Assembly: GCA_031292035.1 (NCBI GenBank)
Contig: JARLHX010000125.1
Location: 11,763-75,762, forward strand
Source: Negativicutes bacterium
Lineage (GTDB): Bacteria > Bacillota_C > Negativicutes > Sporomusales_B > JARLHX01
DNA length: 64,000 nt
Direction: 5' to 3'
Shown here piece by piece: positions 1-8,660 of the stretch. Positions within the stretch are counted from its first letter, which is position 1. Every line of letters starts with the position of its first letter. Position numbers and translations under genes: made by a program. The notes beneath the pieces are model-generated. The model did no database searches. It was given only the letters and a program-made list of their open reading frames with translations, and was not told the origin of the DNA.

Positions 1-1232
1 TGAGTGTAGGGGTTGCAGCCCCGGTAATGAGTAAGGAGTTTGGCTGGGACCCTGCCCAAATGGGGTGGATTTTCGGAGCTTTCGGGTGGGCCTATGTTCT
101 TTGCCTCATACCGAGCGGATGGCTGGCAGATCGTCTCGGTACGCGCAAAGTTAGCATGCTTGCAATTACCGTGTGGTCGATGGCAGTTGCCAGTACAGGG
201 GCCGTCTTTAATTTTGGCAGTATGGTGGCCGCCAGAATGGCGCTTGGCGCCGGTGAAGCTGCTTCTTATCCGAATGCCGGGAAGGTAATTCGTAATTGGG
301 TTCCCGCCAAGGAGCGGGGGGTTGCCACAGCAATATGGAATAATGGCAGTTTCGTCGGCCCGGCGATCGCCGCCCCTTTTATCGCCTGGCTGATTATCAA
401 TTTTGGTTGGCGGTGGTCATTTTTAATATTAGGTTCGCTGGGGATTATCTGGCTTGTTTTCTGGGTCAAGTGGTACCGAGAGCCGGAGCAATGTGAATGG
501 TTGTCTGAAGAAGAAAAGCAGTATATTATTGCCAACCGTGATGGAGAAGCTTCTCAGGACCGAGTTGTCAATCAACCGCTAAAAATTCGTAGCGTCATTG
601 GGCAAGTACTTTGTCAAAAAACATATTGGGGCTTGGCGCTTGCATTGGGAACAGTTGCCTACTCCCATTACTTACTGCTGATGTGGCTGCCGACTTATTT
701 GACCCAGGCAAGAGGCATGACCCTGATGGATGCCTCGCTATACAGTTCCGTTCCGTTTATCGTTTCCGCAATTTTAGGAATCATGATTGGTCGCTTGAGT
801 GATCGACTTTTAACGCCGGAAAATATTCGGCGCGGTAAAAGGAAGCAGATGCTGATTACCTTTATATTGATGGCCAGCATTATTTTGCTGACTAACGTCG
901 TGAATAACGAATGGGTCGTTCTTGCCATTTTATCGATCGCATTAGCAAGTCTGTCGACAGGTCTGACACTGACATTTGCTCTTGTCAATGATTTGGTCAT
1001 TGAACCGCGCATGGCTGCCACTGTTTTAGGCATGGTGCTGTTTTGTTCAAACACCTGCGGCATGTTGTCGTCAATTATTACAGGTTATATTGTCAAAGCC
1101 AGTGGGTTTAACACGGCTTTTTATGTAGCCGGGGCCCTTTTGATAGTGGGGGCAGTGATATCCTACACCTTTGTCGGACAGCCGATTGTTTATCAATCGA
1201 GTGAACCGCACAATGCGGATGTGGCGCAATAA
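1..1232 (+). CDS. MFS transporter, ACS-like family (5' end outside window)
   Basis: Inner-membrane major facilitator superfamily permease, probably an organic-anion:H+ symporter. The frame is open from the first base, and the first residues (SVGVAAPVMSKEFGWDP) align with residues about 50-66 of the complete paralogue at 2939-4297. The ATG at 27 is therefore internal, and roughly 50 N-terminal residues with the first membrane helix lie upstream of the window. The MFS loop 2-3 signature is visible (GWLADRLGTRK), as is its repeat in the second half (GRLSDRLLTPEN). It sits 66 bp ahead of an amidohydrolase gene in the same direction and likely belongs to that operon. Substrate is unknown; the neighbours suggest a mono- or dicarboxylate. 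Confidence 0.9.
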   Translation, partial: SVGVAAPVMSKEFGWDPAQMGWIFGAFGWAYVLCLIPSGWLADRLGTRKVSMLAITVWSMAVASTGAVFNFGSMVAARMALGAGEAASYPNAGKVIRNWVPAKERGVATAIWNNGSFVGPAIAAPFIAWLIINFGWRWSFLILGSLGIIWLVFWVKWYREPEQCEWLSEEEKQYIIANRDGEASQDRVVNQPLKIRSVIGQVLCQKTYWGLALALGTVAYSHYLLLMWLPTYLTQARGMTLMDASLYSSVPFIVSAILGIMIGRLSDRLLTPENIRRGKRKQMLITFILMASIILLTNVVNNEWVVLAILSIALASLSTGLTLTFALVNDLVIEPRMAATVLGMVLFCSNTCGMLSSIITGYIVKASGFNTAFYVAGALLIVGAVISYTFVGQPIVYQSSEPHNADVAQ

Positions 1233-1298
1233 AATAATGATTAGGCTCTCGGAGCATGCTTCAGGAGCGGTCAGCAATAATGTGAGGAGGTTACTATT

Positions 1299-2150
1299 AT
1301 GAAACCCTGTCCAGGCCCCAATCCCAATCCCCAAAAACCCCAATTCAAGGCTCCGCCGGGAGCGACCGATTCCCACTTTCATATCCTCGGCCCGGCCACC
1401 CGCTATCCCTATGTGGGAGAACGCGAATACACACCGCCAGATGCCTTGCCTGCCGCCTGCCGCCATCTGTTTGACACCATCGGCATCACCCGGGCGGTGC
1501 TGATCCAACCCAGTGTTTATGGTGAGGACAACAGCTGCATGGTGGAGGCGGCAGCCCAGCTTGGTATGCCCACCCGCATGATTGTAGTCGTCCCGTTCGA
1601 CACACCGGAAAAAGAGCTGGTGCGGCTGCATGAAGCCGGGGCGCGCGGCGTCCGCTTTATCCTCGCGCATGTTGGCGGCTTGCCGCTGACCGATCTGGAA
1701 CGGTTCTCGGCCCGCATCAAGGATATGGGCTGGCACATCCAGCTGCTGCTGCGGCCCAACCATCTCCTTGAGCTGGAATCGCGCCTTGCCAAGCTCCCTA
1801 CCGATTTCGTCATTGACCATGTGGGCTTTGTCCGGCCGTCCGAAGGGCTCCAGCAGCCGGCGTTTCAAGCGCTGCTTCGTTTGATTCGAACTGGGCGTTG
1901 CTGGATCAAGTTTACTGCCGGTTATCGTTTTTCGGCAGAGGCGCCTCCCTACCGCGATGTGCTTCCGTTTGCCAAGGCCCTGATTGAAGAGCGTCCCGAC
2001 CGGCTTCTTTGGGGCAGCGACTGGCCGCATGTCATGTTCAAAATAGCTGATACAACCCAGCTTTTTGATCTGTTGCTTGATTGGGCGCCAGACGAAAAAA
2101 TCAGGACAAAGATCCTAGTTGATAATCCGGCGGCGCTTTTCGGGTTTTAA
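1299..2150 (+). CDS. amidohydrolase-family TIM-barrel metal-dependent hydrolase
   Basis: A 283-residue protein of the amidohydrolase 2 type, the group that includes 2-pyrone-4,6-dicarboxylate lactonase (LigI). The metal-ligand motif DSHFH is near residue 24. A conserved acidic motif (WGSDWPH) near residue 240 supplies the usual catalytic Asp, and VIDHVG near residue 170 fits the barrel strand carrying a His. The ATG start follows a strong GAGGAGG site. It is followed after 35 bp by a maleate-isomerase-like gene, and MFS permeases flank both genes, so a cytoplasmic lactone or amide hydrolysis step in carboxylate breakdown is likely. The substrate cannot be read from sequence. Confidence 0.85.
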   Translation: MKPCPGPNPNPQKPQFKAPPGATDSHFHILGPATRYPYVGEREYTPPDALPAACRHLFDTIGITRAVLIQPSVYGEDNSCMVEAAAQLGMPTRMIVVVPFDTPEKELVRLHEAGARGVRFILAHVGGLPLTDLERFSARIKDMGWHIQLLLRPNHLLELESRLAKLPTDFVIDHVGFVRPSEGLQQPAFQALLRLIRTGRCWIKFTAGYRFSAEAPPYRDVLPFAKALIEERPDRLLWGSDWPHVMFKIADTTQLFDLLLDWAPDEKIRTKILVDNPAALFGF

Positions 2151-2185
2151 GTATAAATTTCGCCGATAAATCTGAGGAGGTACTT

Positions 2186-2890
2186 ATGGCTACCTGGGAA
2201 CGGAAATTGGGACTGATCGTCCCCTCCTGGAACACGGTCAACGAATATGAGGTCCAGCGTGCGGTAGTGCCGGCGATGTCGCTGCACACGATGCGTATTC
2301 CGCATACCGCCGACACCGAAGAAAAATTGATGTGGATGGGCACACAGGTGCCTGCCGCGGCACAGCTTTTGGCCCACGCCAAAGTGGAGGTCATTTGTTA
2401 TGGCTGCGCCGCCGGCGGGTTTATCAAGGGGCCGAAATACGATCAGCAGGTGATCACTGACATCATGGAAGCTACCGGCATCCCCGGTGTGACGTCAGCG
2501 GCGGCGACCGCCGCTGCGCTGCGGAGCCTGGGTGTCGAGCGGGTCAGTATCGCGTCACCTTACGAGCCGTGGTTGAACGAGAAACTCAAGCAGTACCTGG
2601 AGGTTTGCGGCTTTGAGGTACTGGCCATGCAGGGCCTTGGCACCCAAGCCCACGCCAGCTTCACCCCCGAACAGAACGCAGCCCTGGCGGCAGAAGTGGA
2701 TCGCCCCAGAACGCAGGCCATCTTTATCAGCTGTTCTAACTTCCGCACGCTTGAGATCATTGAACCGCTGGAACAGAAACTGGGTAAACCAGTAGTTACC
2801 AGCAACATGGTCTCGTTGTGGCAAATGCTTCGTACCATCGGCGATCACCGGGAATTGCCCGGGGCGGGACGGTTGTTCCGCGAGGCATAA
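2186..2890 (+). CDS. maleate isomerase / arylmalonate decarboxylase-like (Asp/Glu racemase superfamily)
   Basis: A 234-residue enzyme of the Asp/Glu/hydantoin racemase superfamily. The two cysteines expected at the active site are present in CYGCAAGG (about residue 72-79) and SCSNFRT (about residue 177). The N-terminal GLIVPSWNTVNEYE stretch is typical of maleate cis-trans isomerases, which turn maleate into fumarate; arylmalonate decarboxylases share the fold but keep one cysteine. Two cysteines favour isomerase or racemase chemistry. Start is the ATG behind GAGGAGG. It lies between the amidohydrolase and a full-length MFS gene with gaps of 35 and 48 bp, so one transcript is probable. Confidence 0.8.
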   Translation: MATWERKLGLIVPSWNTVNEYEVQRAVVPAMSLHTMRIPHTADTEEKLMWMGTQVPAAAQLLAHAKVEVICYGCAAGGFIKGPKYDQQVITDIMEATGIPGVTSAAATAAALRSLGVERVSIASPYEPWLNEKLKQYLEVCGFEVLAMQGLGTQAHASFTPEQNAALAAEVDRPRTQAIFISCSNFRTLEIIEPLEQKLGKPVVTSNMVSLWQMLRTIGDHRELPGAGRLFREA

Positions 2891-2938
2891 AAAGAATAGA
2901 GCGCGTATCCCTATTAATTAATTGAAGGGAGATTTTGC

Positions 2939-4297
2939 ATGAACACGCCGTCAAATGAACAACAGGCCGATCTGGCAAATCCGTCCCCAAACCACGGTGT
3001 ATCATCATTACTCAAAAGCAAACGATTTTATGTTGTAATGCTTCTGTTTACTGCCCAAATCATCAACTATATCGACCGAGTCAACCTCTCTGTTGCTGCC
3101 CCCCTCATCTCGAAGGAGTTTGGCTGGGACCCGGCAACAATGGGACTCATTTTCTCATCTTTCCTGTGGACATATGTGGTCTGCCTGGTTCCTGCAGGCT
3201 GGCTGACTGACGTAATCGGCGCCCGGAAGCTGAATGCTTGGGCGATATCAATCTGGTCGACCGCCGCGATGCTCACAGGAACGATTACCGGTATTTCCAC
3301 CATGCTGGCCGCCAGGCTGGCTCTGGGAGTGGGTGAAGCTGCGACCAACCCGTCCGGAGGCAAGGTCATTCGGGACTGGTTTCCGGTTAAGGAGCGGGGG
3401 CTGGTAACCAGTATCTTTCAGTGCGGCACTCTTGCCGGACCAGCGATAGGGATGCCCTTCGTCGCGTGGCTGGTGGTTACCAGTGGGTGGCGGATGTCTT
3501 TCGTCATCTCCGGAGCCCTTGGTTTTATCTGGCTGATTTTTTGGCTGAAGTATTTTCGCAACCCAAAGGAATGTTCTTGGCTGCCGCAGGAAGAACGTAC
3601 CTACATCCTGGAGAACAACGCCAGTCTCACCGGACCTGCCGCTGCTCCCCAACACACTCCTGTCAAGGGCATTGGCACCGTGGGGAGGCTCCTTGCACAA
3701 AAAACGATGTGGGGATTGGCTCTCGCCCAGGGCTGCATCATCTATACCCTGTACCTCTTTTTGACCTGGCTGCCTAGTTATTTAGTACAGGCCAAAAATT
3801 TCACCCTGATGAAGGCCGGTGTTTTTAGCACTCTCCCCTATGTAATCGCCGTTATTTTAGGTATCTTCTTCGGCCGACTGAGTGATAAAATTCTTACCCC
3901 GGAAAATGTTGCCCAAGGCAAGCGCCGCCAGATGGTGATTATCTTCATGTTGATGTCCAGCGTGGTCCTATTCACTGCCCTGCTGGACAACGAATTCGCC
4001 ATCCTGATGCTTATTTCACTGTCTTTGTCCTCCATTGCCAGCGCCCTCAGCCTGAATGTCGCGCTGACCAACGACATGATCAAAGACCCGGCGATCGCCG
4101 GAACGGCTTTTGGCATCCTCATTCTCGGCGGCAATAGCTTTGGCTTGATTGCGCCGATTTTGACCGGCTATATCGTCAAATCCACCGGCAGTTTTAACAG
4201 CGCTTTTTTCCTGGCTGGCGCAATCTTGATTATCGGCGCCTTCATTTCGTTCAGCTTCACCCGCAAGCCGATTACACTGCATAAAGAAGCGGCTTAA
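2939..4297 (+). CDS. MFS transporter, ACS-like family
   Basis: A 452-residue, 12-helix major facilitator permease with a hydrophilic N-terminal tail of about 30 residues. The first helix ends in NYIDRVNLSVAAP, typical of the anion:cation symporter group (glucarate, galactonate, hexuronate and phthalate carriers). The loop 2-3 signature is GWLTDVIGARK. It is a clear paralogue of the truncated permease that opens the window, with shared blocks such as SKEFGWDP, ALGVGEAA and LTPEN. Two related carriers around one catabolic gene pair suggest two related substrates or an exchange system. A strong terminator follows 40 bp after the stop. Confidence 0.92.
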   Translation: MNTPSNEQQADLANPSPNHGVSSLLKSKRFYVVMLLFTAQIINYIDRVNLSVAAPLISKEFGWDPATMGLIFSSFLWTYVVCLVPAGWLTDVIGARKLNAWAISIWSTAAMLTGTITGISTMLAARLALGVGEAATNPSGGKVIRDWFPVKERGLVTSIFQCGTLAGPAIGMPFVAWLVVTSGWRMSFVISGALGFIWLIFWLKYFRNPKECSWLPQEERTYILENNASLTGPAAAPQHTPVKGIGTVGRLLAQKTMWGLALAQGCIIYTLYLFLTWLPSYLVQAKNFTLMKAGVFSTLPYVIAVILGIFFGRLSDKILTPENVAQGKRRQMVIIFMLMSSVVLFTALLDNEFAILMLISLSLSSIASALSLNVALTNDMIKDPAIAGTAFGILILGGNSFGLIAPILTGYIVKSTGSFNSAFFLAGAILIIGAFISFSFTRKPITLHKEAA

Positions 4298-4336
4298 CTT
4301 CTGCGCAAGAAAAGAGCACGATAACCCCATATCGAC

Positions 4337-4371
4337 TAGGAGGCGCCCGTCACGGCGCCTCCTATTTGTTT
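4337..4371 (+). terminator. Rho-independent terminator of the MFS/hydrolase operon
   Basis: A perfect 11-bp stem (AGGAGGCGCC with its complement plus a closing T-A pair), a six-base loop and a following TTTGTTT tract. It closes the 1-4297 operon. Confidence 0.9.
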
Positions 4372-4905
4372 CGGCTCGCGTCACCATCTGGTGCCAGGTA
4401 CCCGCGTATAATCCTGATGGCTTTGGAGATAATAGAGGGACTCAGAGCCGGATAAGGCGGTTCAAAGGATCTGCGAGGGATTGGCAATGAAAAACCGGCT
4501 GAAGCAACCTTGTTTTATCACACAAATCGACGCTGCCTGCCGAACGATTCATATTGATACTGGCGAGGTGGGGGCACGCAGCATGCTGGTATTTGTCGTG
4601 AATACTGAAGGGACTTTATTTGTTTTGTCATAGTGTGGTGCCGGCCGACCCACAGTGTGTGGCCTGTCTAGATCCGGCTCGCGATTATATGCCGTCTGAT
4701 GTGGCAGTGGCCGGTGGCGGGGTGGGTTGCCACATCGAAAAAACCTCCAGAAATTCATCTGGGGGTTTTGTTTGTCGGGTCAGATAGGGGAGATAATCCC
4801 GGCAGAATGCCTTTTTTGCAGCAGGGAGTTATGATATGATGGTTTTATGCCGGTGGACGTAGAATTGACCGGCAGTTTTTTGCAAGAGAGATAGGATAGG
4901 TACAG
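4372..4905. other. 534-bp intergenic region, possible short transcript
   Basis: No conventional gene is supported. A TATAAT box occurs near 4406 with no good -35. A 48-codon frame (4487-4633, MKNRLKQPC...) follows a GAGGGA site but resembles nothing I know. A GTGGCA/TGCCAC inverted pair lies at 4701-4733, and a second strong terminator ends at about 4773. A promoter-like box, a folded middle and a terminator could mean a roughly 350-nt RNA or a tiny gene. Hallmark sequences of tmRNA, SRP RNA and RNase P RNA are absent. Confidence 0.3.
4740..4773 (+). terminator. Rho-independent terminator
   Basis: A 12-bp stem (AAAACCTCCAGA with TCTGGGGGTTTT, one G-U wobble), a six-base loop and a trailing T-rich end. 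There is no annotated gene for it to terminate, which is the main reason to suspect a transcript in 4372-4740. Confidence 0.8.
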
Positions 4906-5865
4906 GTGGCTGTTTTGACCAAGAAATATACTGACAGATATATCTTTGCGCTGCTTTCTCTGGTGGTAACCCTGTGGGGCGTCAATGTCGTGATGATCAA
5001 ATATCTCACCACTTTTTATCCACCGCTGGCACTGGCGCCGATCAGGCTTTTTCTGGCGACTTGCCTATTGTTGCCGGCGGTTCTCAGAAAATACGGCTAT
5101 GTCAGACCACCCCGCGCTGCCTGGCTGCCAATCGCAGGGGTTGCGGCGTGTTCCATTTTTTTTCACCAGATTACCCTGACCTGGGGTGTGACGGAGACCA
5201 GTGCCACCCATGCGGTACTTATCCTGGGGCTGAGTCCGCTATTGACAGCGCTGCTGGCCAGCTATCTGGTAAGAGAACGGTTGACAGGACCAAAGCTCGT
5301 CGGGGTTATTCTGGGATTTGGAGGAGTGGTTTTGGTGGTGCACGGCAAAGCTGCCGGTGCCGCCAGTTTGGTTGGGGATGCTGTGATGGTAGTCTCTATG
5401 CTGATGTTTGTCATCGGATCGCTGTTTGTAAAAAAGAGTACGGAGTTGGTATCTCCGCTTTTGGTTACTGCCTATAGTCATGTTCTTGGCTCAGCCGGAC
5501 TGCTGGTCCTCGGTTTTTTTGTCAATCCAGTCTGGTGTTATGACGGAGCTGGTGGGCTATGGCCGATGCTGGTACTGCTTTTTTCCAGCTTTGTCAATAC
5601 GGCGTTGGGTGCACTTTGGTGGAATACCGGCATTCAGCAGATTGGGGCATCAACAACAGCAATATTTCAAAATGGTGTGTCGGTCGTAGGGGTGTTCGCG
5701 TCGGCGATGTTTTTGCATGAAGAGATCGGCCTGGTGCATATTGCCGCCTTGGTGTTGGTGTTTCTGGGAGTCAGTCTCGGCACCGGGGTGCTAAATGTCG
5801 ACAGACCGTTTGGAGCGATGTTCGACCGACAACAACCGAAAGAAGACGAAGCAGGAAAAAGCTAA
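4906..5865 (+). CDS. DMT-superfamily (EamA) transporter, two EamA repeats
   Basis: A 319-residue protein with about ten membrane helices in two EamA repeats. The first begins near residue 15 (ALLSLVVTLWGVNVVMIKY) and the second near 155. It ends in a hydrophilic Lys/Glu-rich tail. Members of this family are mostly exporters of amino acids or other metabolites. GTG start behind an AGGATAGG-like site. It stands alone between terminators, so it is probably monocistronic. Substrate cannot be predicted. Confidence 0.9.
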   Translation: MAVLTKKYTDRYIFALLSLVVTLWGVNVVMIKYLTTFYPPLALAPIRLFLATCLLLPAVLRKYGYVRPPRAAWLPIAGVAACSIFFHQITLTWGVTETSATHAVLILGLSPLLTALLASYLVRERLTGPKLVGVILGFGGVVLVVHGKAAGAASLVGDAVMVVSMLMFVIGSLFVKKSTELVSPLLVTAYSHVLGSAGLLVLGFFVNPVWCYDGAGGLWPMLVLLFSSFVNTALGALWWNTGIQQIGASTTAIFQNGVSVVGVFASAMFLHEEIGLVHIAALVLVFLGVSLGTGVLNVDRPFGAMFDRQQPKEDEAGKS

Positions 5866-5872
5866 GACGCAC

Positions 5873-5900
5873 AAGGCAAACTCGGGCAGTTTGCCTTTTA
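5873..5900. terminator. bidirectional terminator between convergent genes
   Basis: A 10-bp stem AAGGCAAACT/AGTTTGCCTT with a five-base loop. It has T residues on the plus side and the complementary A-rich flank for the minus side. It serves the EamA gene and overlaps the stop of the small minus-strand gene at 5898-6116. Confidence 0.8.
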
Positions 5901-6116
5901 TTTTCCCCGCCGACTATTTGAATGATTGTCCCAGTCAGGCGTCGGTTCAATTGGACATTCCGGATACTGACAGTCGCTATTGGTTGTCTGCAACAAGGCC
6001 TCCAAGGCCTCGACAACAAGCTGATTGACACTTTTGCCCTGGGCGTTCGCCAGCAAGAGCGCCTCGCCATAAAGGGTCGGCGATAGGTCAACAGTGATGG
6101 AATAGGGCTGAGCCAT
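5898..6116 (-). CDS. small ribbon-helix-helix / HicB-like antitoxin-type protein
   Basis: A 72-residue protein. Residues 5-42 (ITVDLSPTLYGEALLLANAQ, then GKSVNQLVVEALEALL) have the pattern of a short beta strand followed by two helices seen in ribbon-helix-helix proteins and in the C-terminal part of HicB antitoxins. The C-terminal 30 residues are polar, Cys/Pro-rich and probably disordered. ATG start with GGAGAA upstream. No toxin gene is adjacent, so it may be an orphan DNA-binding protein. Assignment is by pattern only. Confidence 0.6.
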   Translation of the reverse strand: MAQPYSITVDLSPTLYGEALLLANAQGKSVNQLVVEALEALLQTTNSDCQYPECPIEPTPDWDNHSNSRRGK

Positions 6117-6199
6117 GCATTTTCTCCAACCTTTCTTTTTGTATAGGATATCCTTTGTCAGGGGACTTATGCTTGTTACGCTAAATGGAAAAACGGAAA

Positions 6200-6229
6200 T
6201 TGGCTTCTGTTGCCTGATTATGGTACAAT
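6200..6229 (+). promoter_or_regulatory. probable sigma-A promoter of glnS
   Basis: TTGGCT (6200-6205) and TACAAT (6224-6229) are separated by 18 bp, about 40 bp before the glnS start. Plausible vegetative promoter, judged by eye. Confidence 0.5.
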
Positions 6230-6267
6230 AATGCCAAGAAAAACAACACAGAGGGAGTCAAGGAACG

Positions 6268-7941
6268 ATGACGGCAGCAGAAAACTTTTCCGGCGGCAAT
6301 TTTATCCACAATATTATCGACGAGGATTTACAAAACAATAAGAATGACGGACGGGTACATACCCGGTTTCCACCCGAGCCGAACGGTTATCTCCATATTG
6401 GTCATGCTAAATCCATCTGCCTGAATTTTGGCACCGCTGCCAAATATGGCGGATTGTGCAACCTGCGGTTTGACGATACCAATCCTAGCAAAGAGGATGT
6501 CGAATATGTCGATTCCATCCAGGCTGATGTGAAATGGCTGGGCTTTGACTGGGAGGATCGCAAGTTTTATGCCTCCGATTATTTTGAAGAGTTGTACCAG
6601 TATGCTGTTTGCTTAATCAAGGGCGGCAAGGCCTATGTCTGCGACCTCAGCCCCCAGGAAATGCGGGAGTACCGCGGCACATTGACCGAACCAGGCAAAG
6701 AGAGTCCTTTCCGCACCCGCACGGTGGAGGAAAATCTTGATTTGTTTGAGCGGATGCGCGCTGGTGAGTTCCCGGACGGCTCGCGGGTGCTGCGGGCGAA
6801 AATAGATATGGCTTCGCCGAATTTTAATATGCGTGACCCGGTGTTGTACCGTATTTTGCGGTCGACCCATCATCGCACCGGTGACGATTGGTGCATCTAT
6901 CCGATGTATGATTATGCTCATCCGCTGTCAGACGCTATTGAGGGGATTACTCACTCTGTTTGTACACTGGAATTTGAGGATCACCGTCCCCTTTACGACT
7001 GGGCGCTAGAGGCCGGCAATTATCCCTGTCGTCCGCAGCAGATCGAATTTGCCCGCCTCAACCTTAGCTATACGATGATGAGTAAGCGTAAACTGCGGGA
7101 ATTGGTGGAACATGGCCATGTTAGCGGCTGGGATGATCCCCGGATGCCGACCATTTCCGGGTTGCGCCGTCGCGGCTATACGCCTGAGGCTATCAGAGAT
7201 TTCTGTGATCGGATCGGTGTAGCCAAGAGCAATAGTACGGTTGATTTTGCACTCCTCGAGCATTGTGTCCGCGAGGATCTGAATACACAGGCACCAAGGG
7301 TAATGGCTGTTCTCCGGCCGCTGAAAGTGGTCATCGACAACTATCCCGACGGTCAGGTGGAAGAGCTGGAGGCCGAAAACAATCCTGAGAATCCGGCGAT
7401 GGGTTCGAGGAAAATTCCTTTTTCCAAGGTGCTCTATATCGAACAGGAAGACTTTATGGAAGATCCTCCGAAAAAATATTTCCGCCTGACACCCGGACAG
7501 GAGGTCAGGTTAAAGCACGCCTTTATTATCAAATGTGAACAGGTGATCAAGGATGCCGCCGGGCAGGTCATCGAGCTTCGCTGCACCTACGATCCGGAAA
7601 CACGCAGCGGTGGCGCCGCGAGCGGCCGCAAGGTTAAGGGCACATTGCACTGGGTGTCGGCGGCTCATGCCATTCCGGCCGAGGTAAGATTGTATGATCA
7701 GCTCTTTTTGACAGAAGATGCGGAAACTGGCGATAACTATCAGGCCAACCTGAACCCTGCATCGCTGGAGACCCTCACAGGTTGTTGGCTGGAACCCAGT
7801 CTTGGCGCCGCTGCAGCGGGGAGCCGCTATCAGTTTTTACGGCAGGGTTATTTCTATGCCGACCAGGACGCAGCCGGTAAACGAGTCTATAATCGCATTG
7901 TTTCACTAAGGGATTCCTGGGCGAAGCTTCAAAAGGCCTAG
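6268..7941 (+). CDS. glnS: glutaminyl-tRNA synthetase
   Basis: A 557-residue class I synthetase that charges tRNA-Gln directly with glutamine. The HIGH motif is intact at residues 43-46 ([14 protein letters not shown]), and the KMSKS-type loop appears as MSKRK at about 271-275. The C-terminal anticodon-binding beta-barrels are present, and length matches the bacterial family (about 550). Most Firmicutes lack GlnRS and use Glu-tRNA-Gln amidotransferase, so its presence fits a Negativicute or some clostridia. The ATG follows AGAGGGAG. The PilZ gene follows after 67 bp. Confidence 0.97.
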   Translation: MTAAENFSGGNFIHNIIDEDLQNNKNDGRVHTRFPPEPNGYLHIGHAKSICLNFGTAAKYGGLCNLRFDDTNPSKEDVEYVDSIQADVKWLGFDWEDRKFYASDYFEELYQYAVCLIKGGKAYVCDLSPQEMREYRGTLTEPGKESPFRTRTVEENLDLFERMRAGEFPDGSRVLRAKIDMASPNFNMRDPVLYRILRSTHHRTGDDWCIYPMYDYAHPLSDAIEGITHSVCTLEFEDHRPLYDWALEAGNYPCRPQQIEFARLNLSYTMMSKRKLRELVEHGHVSGWDDPRMPTISGLRRRGYTPEAIRDFCDRIGVAKSNSTVDFALLEHCVREDLNTQAPRVMAVLRPLKVVIDNYPDGQVEELEAENNPENPAMGSRKIPFSKVLYIEQEDFMEDPPKKYFRLTPGQEVRLKHAFIIKCEQVIKDAAGQVIELRCTYDPETRSGGAASGRKVKGTLHWVSAAHAIPAEVRLYDQLFLTEDAETGDNYQANLNPASLETLTGCWLEPSLGAAAAGSRYQFLRQGYFYADQDAAGKRVYNRIVSLRDSWAKLQKA

Positions 7942-8008
7942 CTGTTGCCGATGGCCTGAGAGCTTGCGGCTTCCGGATTGGCGATCAAACCCGATGGGGG
8001 TGGGAGAA

Positions 8009-8542
8009 ATGGCGAAAAACAACCGCAACTTTCGCCGGATTACACTGAAGACGGTGCTGACCGCGACCGGTATTGTTACTCCGAAAGGCAACGATATCCG
8101 CAAAACCTACCAGTTGCCACTGGAAGATTTGAGCGCAGGCGGGCTCAGGTATGCCAGTAAGTTTGCCATTCCACTGGGGACAAGGCTGGATTTGATTTTT
8201 CACCTTGACGACCGCAAAGTCGGGGCGACGGTCGAAGTGGTGCGCTCACAGAAAACCGCAGACGGCAAGTATGACATCGGCTGTAAATTTATCGGCATAA
8301 ACCGGTTGGATCAAGAGAGCATTATTAAGTATGTCACGCTGTCATCGGTGCGTGACTCTCAGCCCAGTTCTTTTTACAGTCTGGCCCCGGAAAAACGTTC
8401 GGCGAATGTCCCCATCACCTGCGGCAATTGCCGCTGCGCTGATTGCGGCGATAAAGAGGCCTGCCGGGCCTGCTACAAGCCAAATTGCGGCAAACGGTTC
8501 TGCCGGATGTATGTTTCCAATCGGCAAAATTTCCGCCCATGA
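8009..8542 (+). CDS. PilZ-domain protein with cysteine-rich C-terminus
   Basis: A 177-residue protein. The N-terminal two thirds resemble a PilZ c-di-GMP receptor: an Arg pair (NRNFRR) near the N-terminus, then DLSAGGLRY (the D/N-x-S-x-x-G motif) about 35 residues later. The last 50 residues hold eight cysteines in close CxxC/CxC arrays (CGNCRCADCGD, CRAC, CGKRFC), which look like a metal- or Fe-S-binding knot not usual for PilZ. An upstream in-frame TTG at 7964 exists, but the ATG at 8009 has a GGGGGTGGGAG site and is preferred. A strong terminator follows. Confidence 0.8.
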   Translation: MAKNNRNFRRITLKTVLTATGIVTPKGNDIRKTYQLPLEDLSAGGLRYASKFAIPLGTRLDLIFHLDDRKVGATVEVVRSQKTADGKYDIGCKFIGINRLDQESIIKYVTLSSVRDSQPSSFYSLAPEKRSANVPITCGNCRCADCGDKEACRACYKPNCGKRFCRMYVSNRQNFRP

Positions 8543-8553
8543 TGATAAAAATG

Positions 8554-8585
8554 ACCGCCGCAGTTTCTCGGCTGCGGCGGTTTTT
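8554..8585 (+). terminator. Rho-independent terminator after the PilZ gene
   Basis: A 10-bp GC-rich stem (ACCGCCGCAG/CTGCGGCGGT), an eight-base loop and a T run. Confidence 0.9.
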
Positions 8586-8660
8586 ACTGTAATCGTAGCA
8601 GGATAAATGACGTATGCTGCGGAATTTGTTGTACTACTTGCAATGTATAAGAGGTGGCTT

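Noticed and set aside
1071..2030. Minus-strand open frame of 319 codons over the amidohydrolase gene
   Set aside because: Shadow frame: low-complexity, Arg/Gln-rich translation with no family pattern, opposite a gene with clear motifs.
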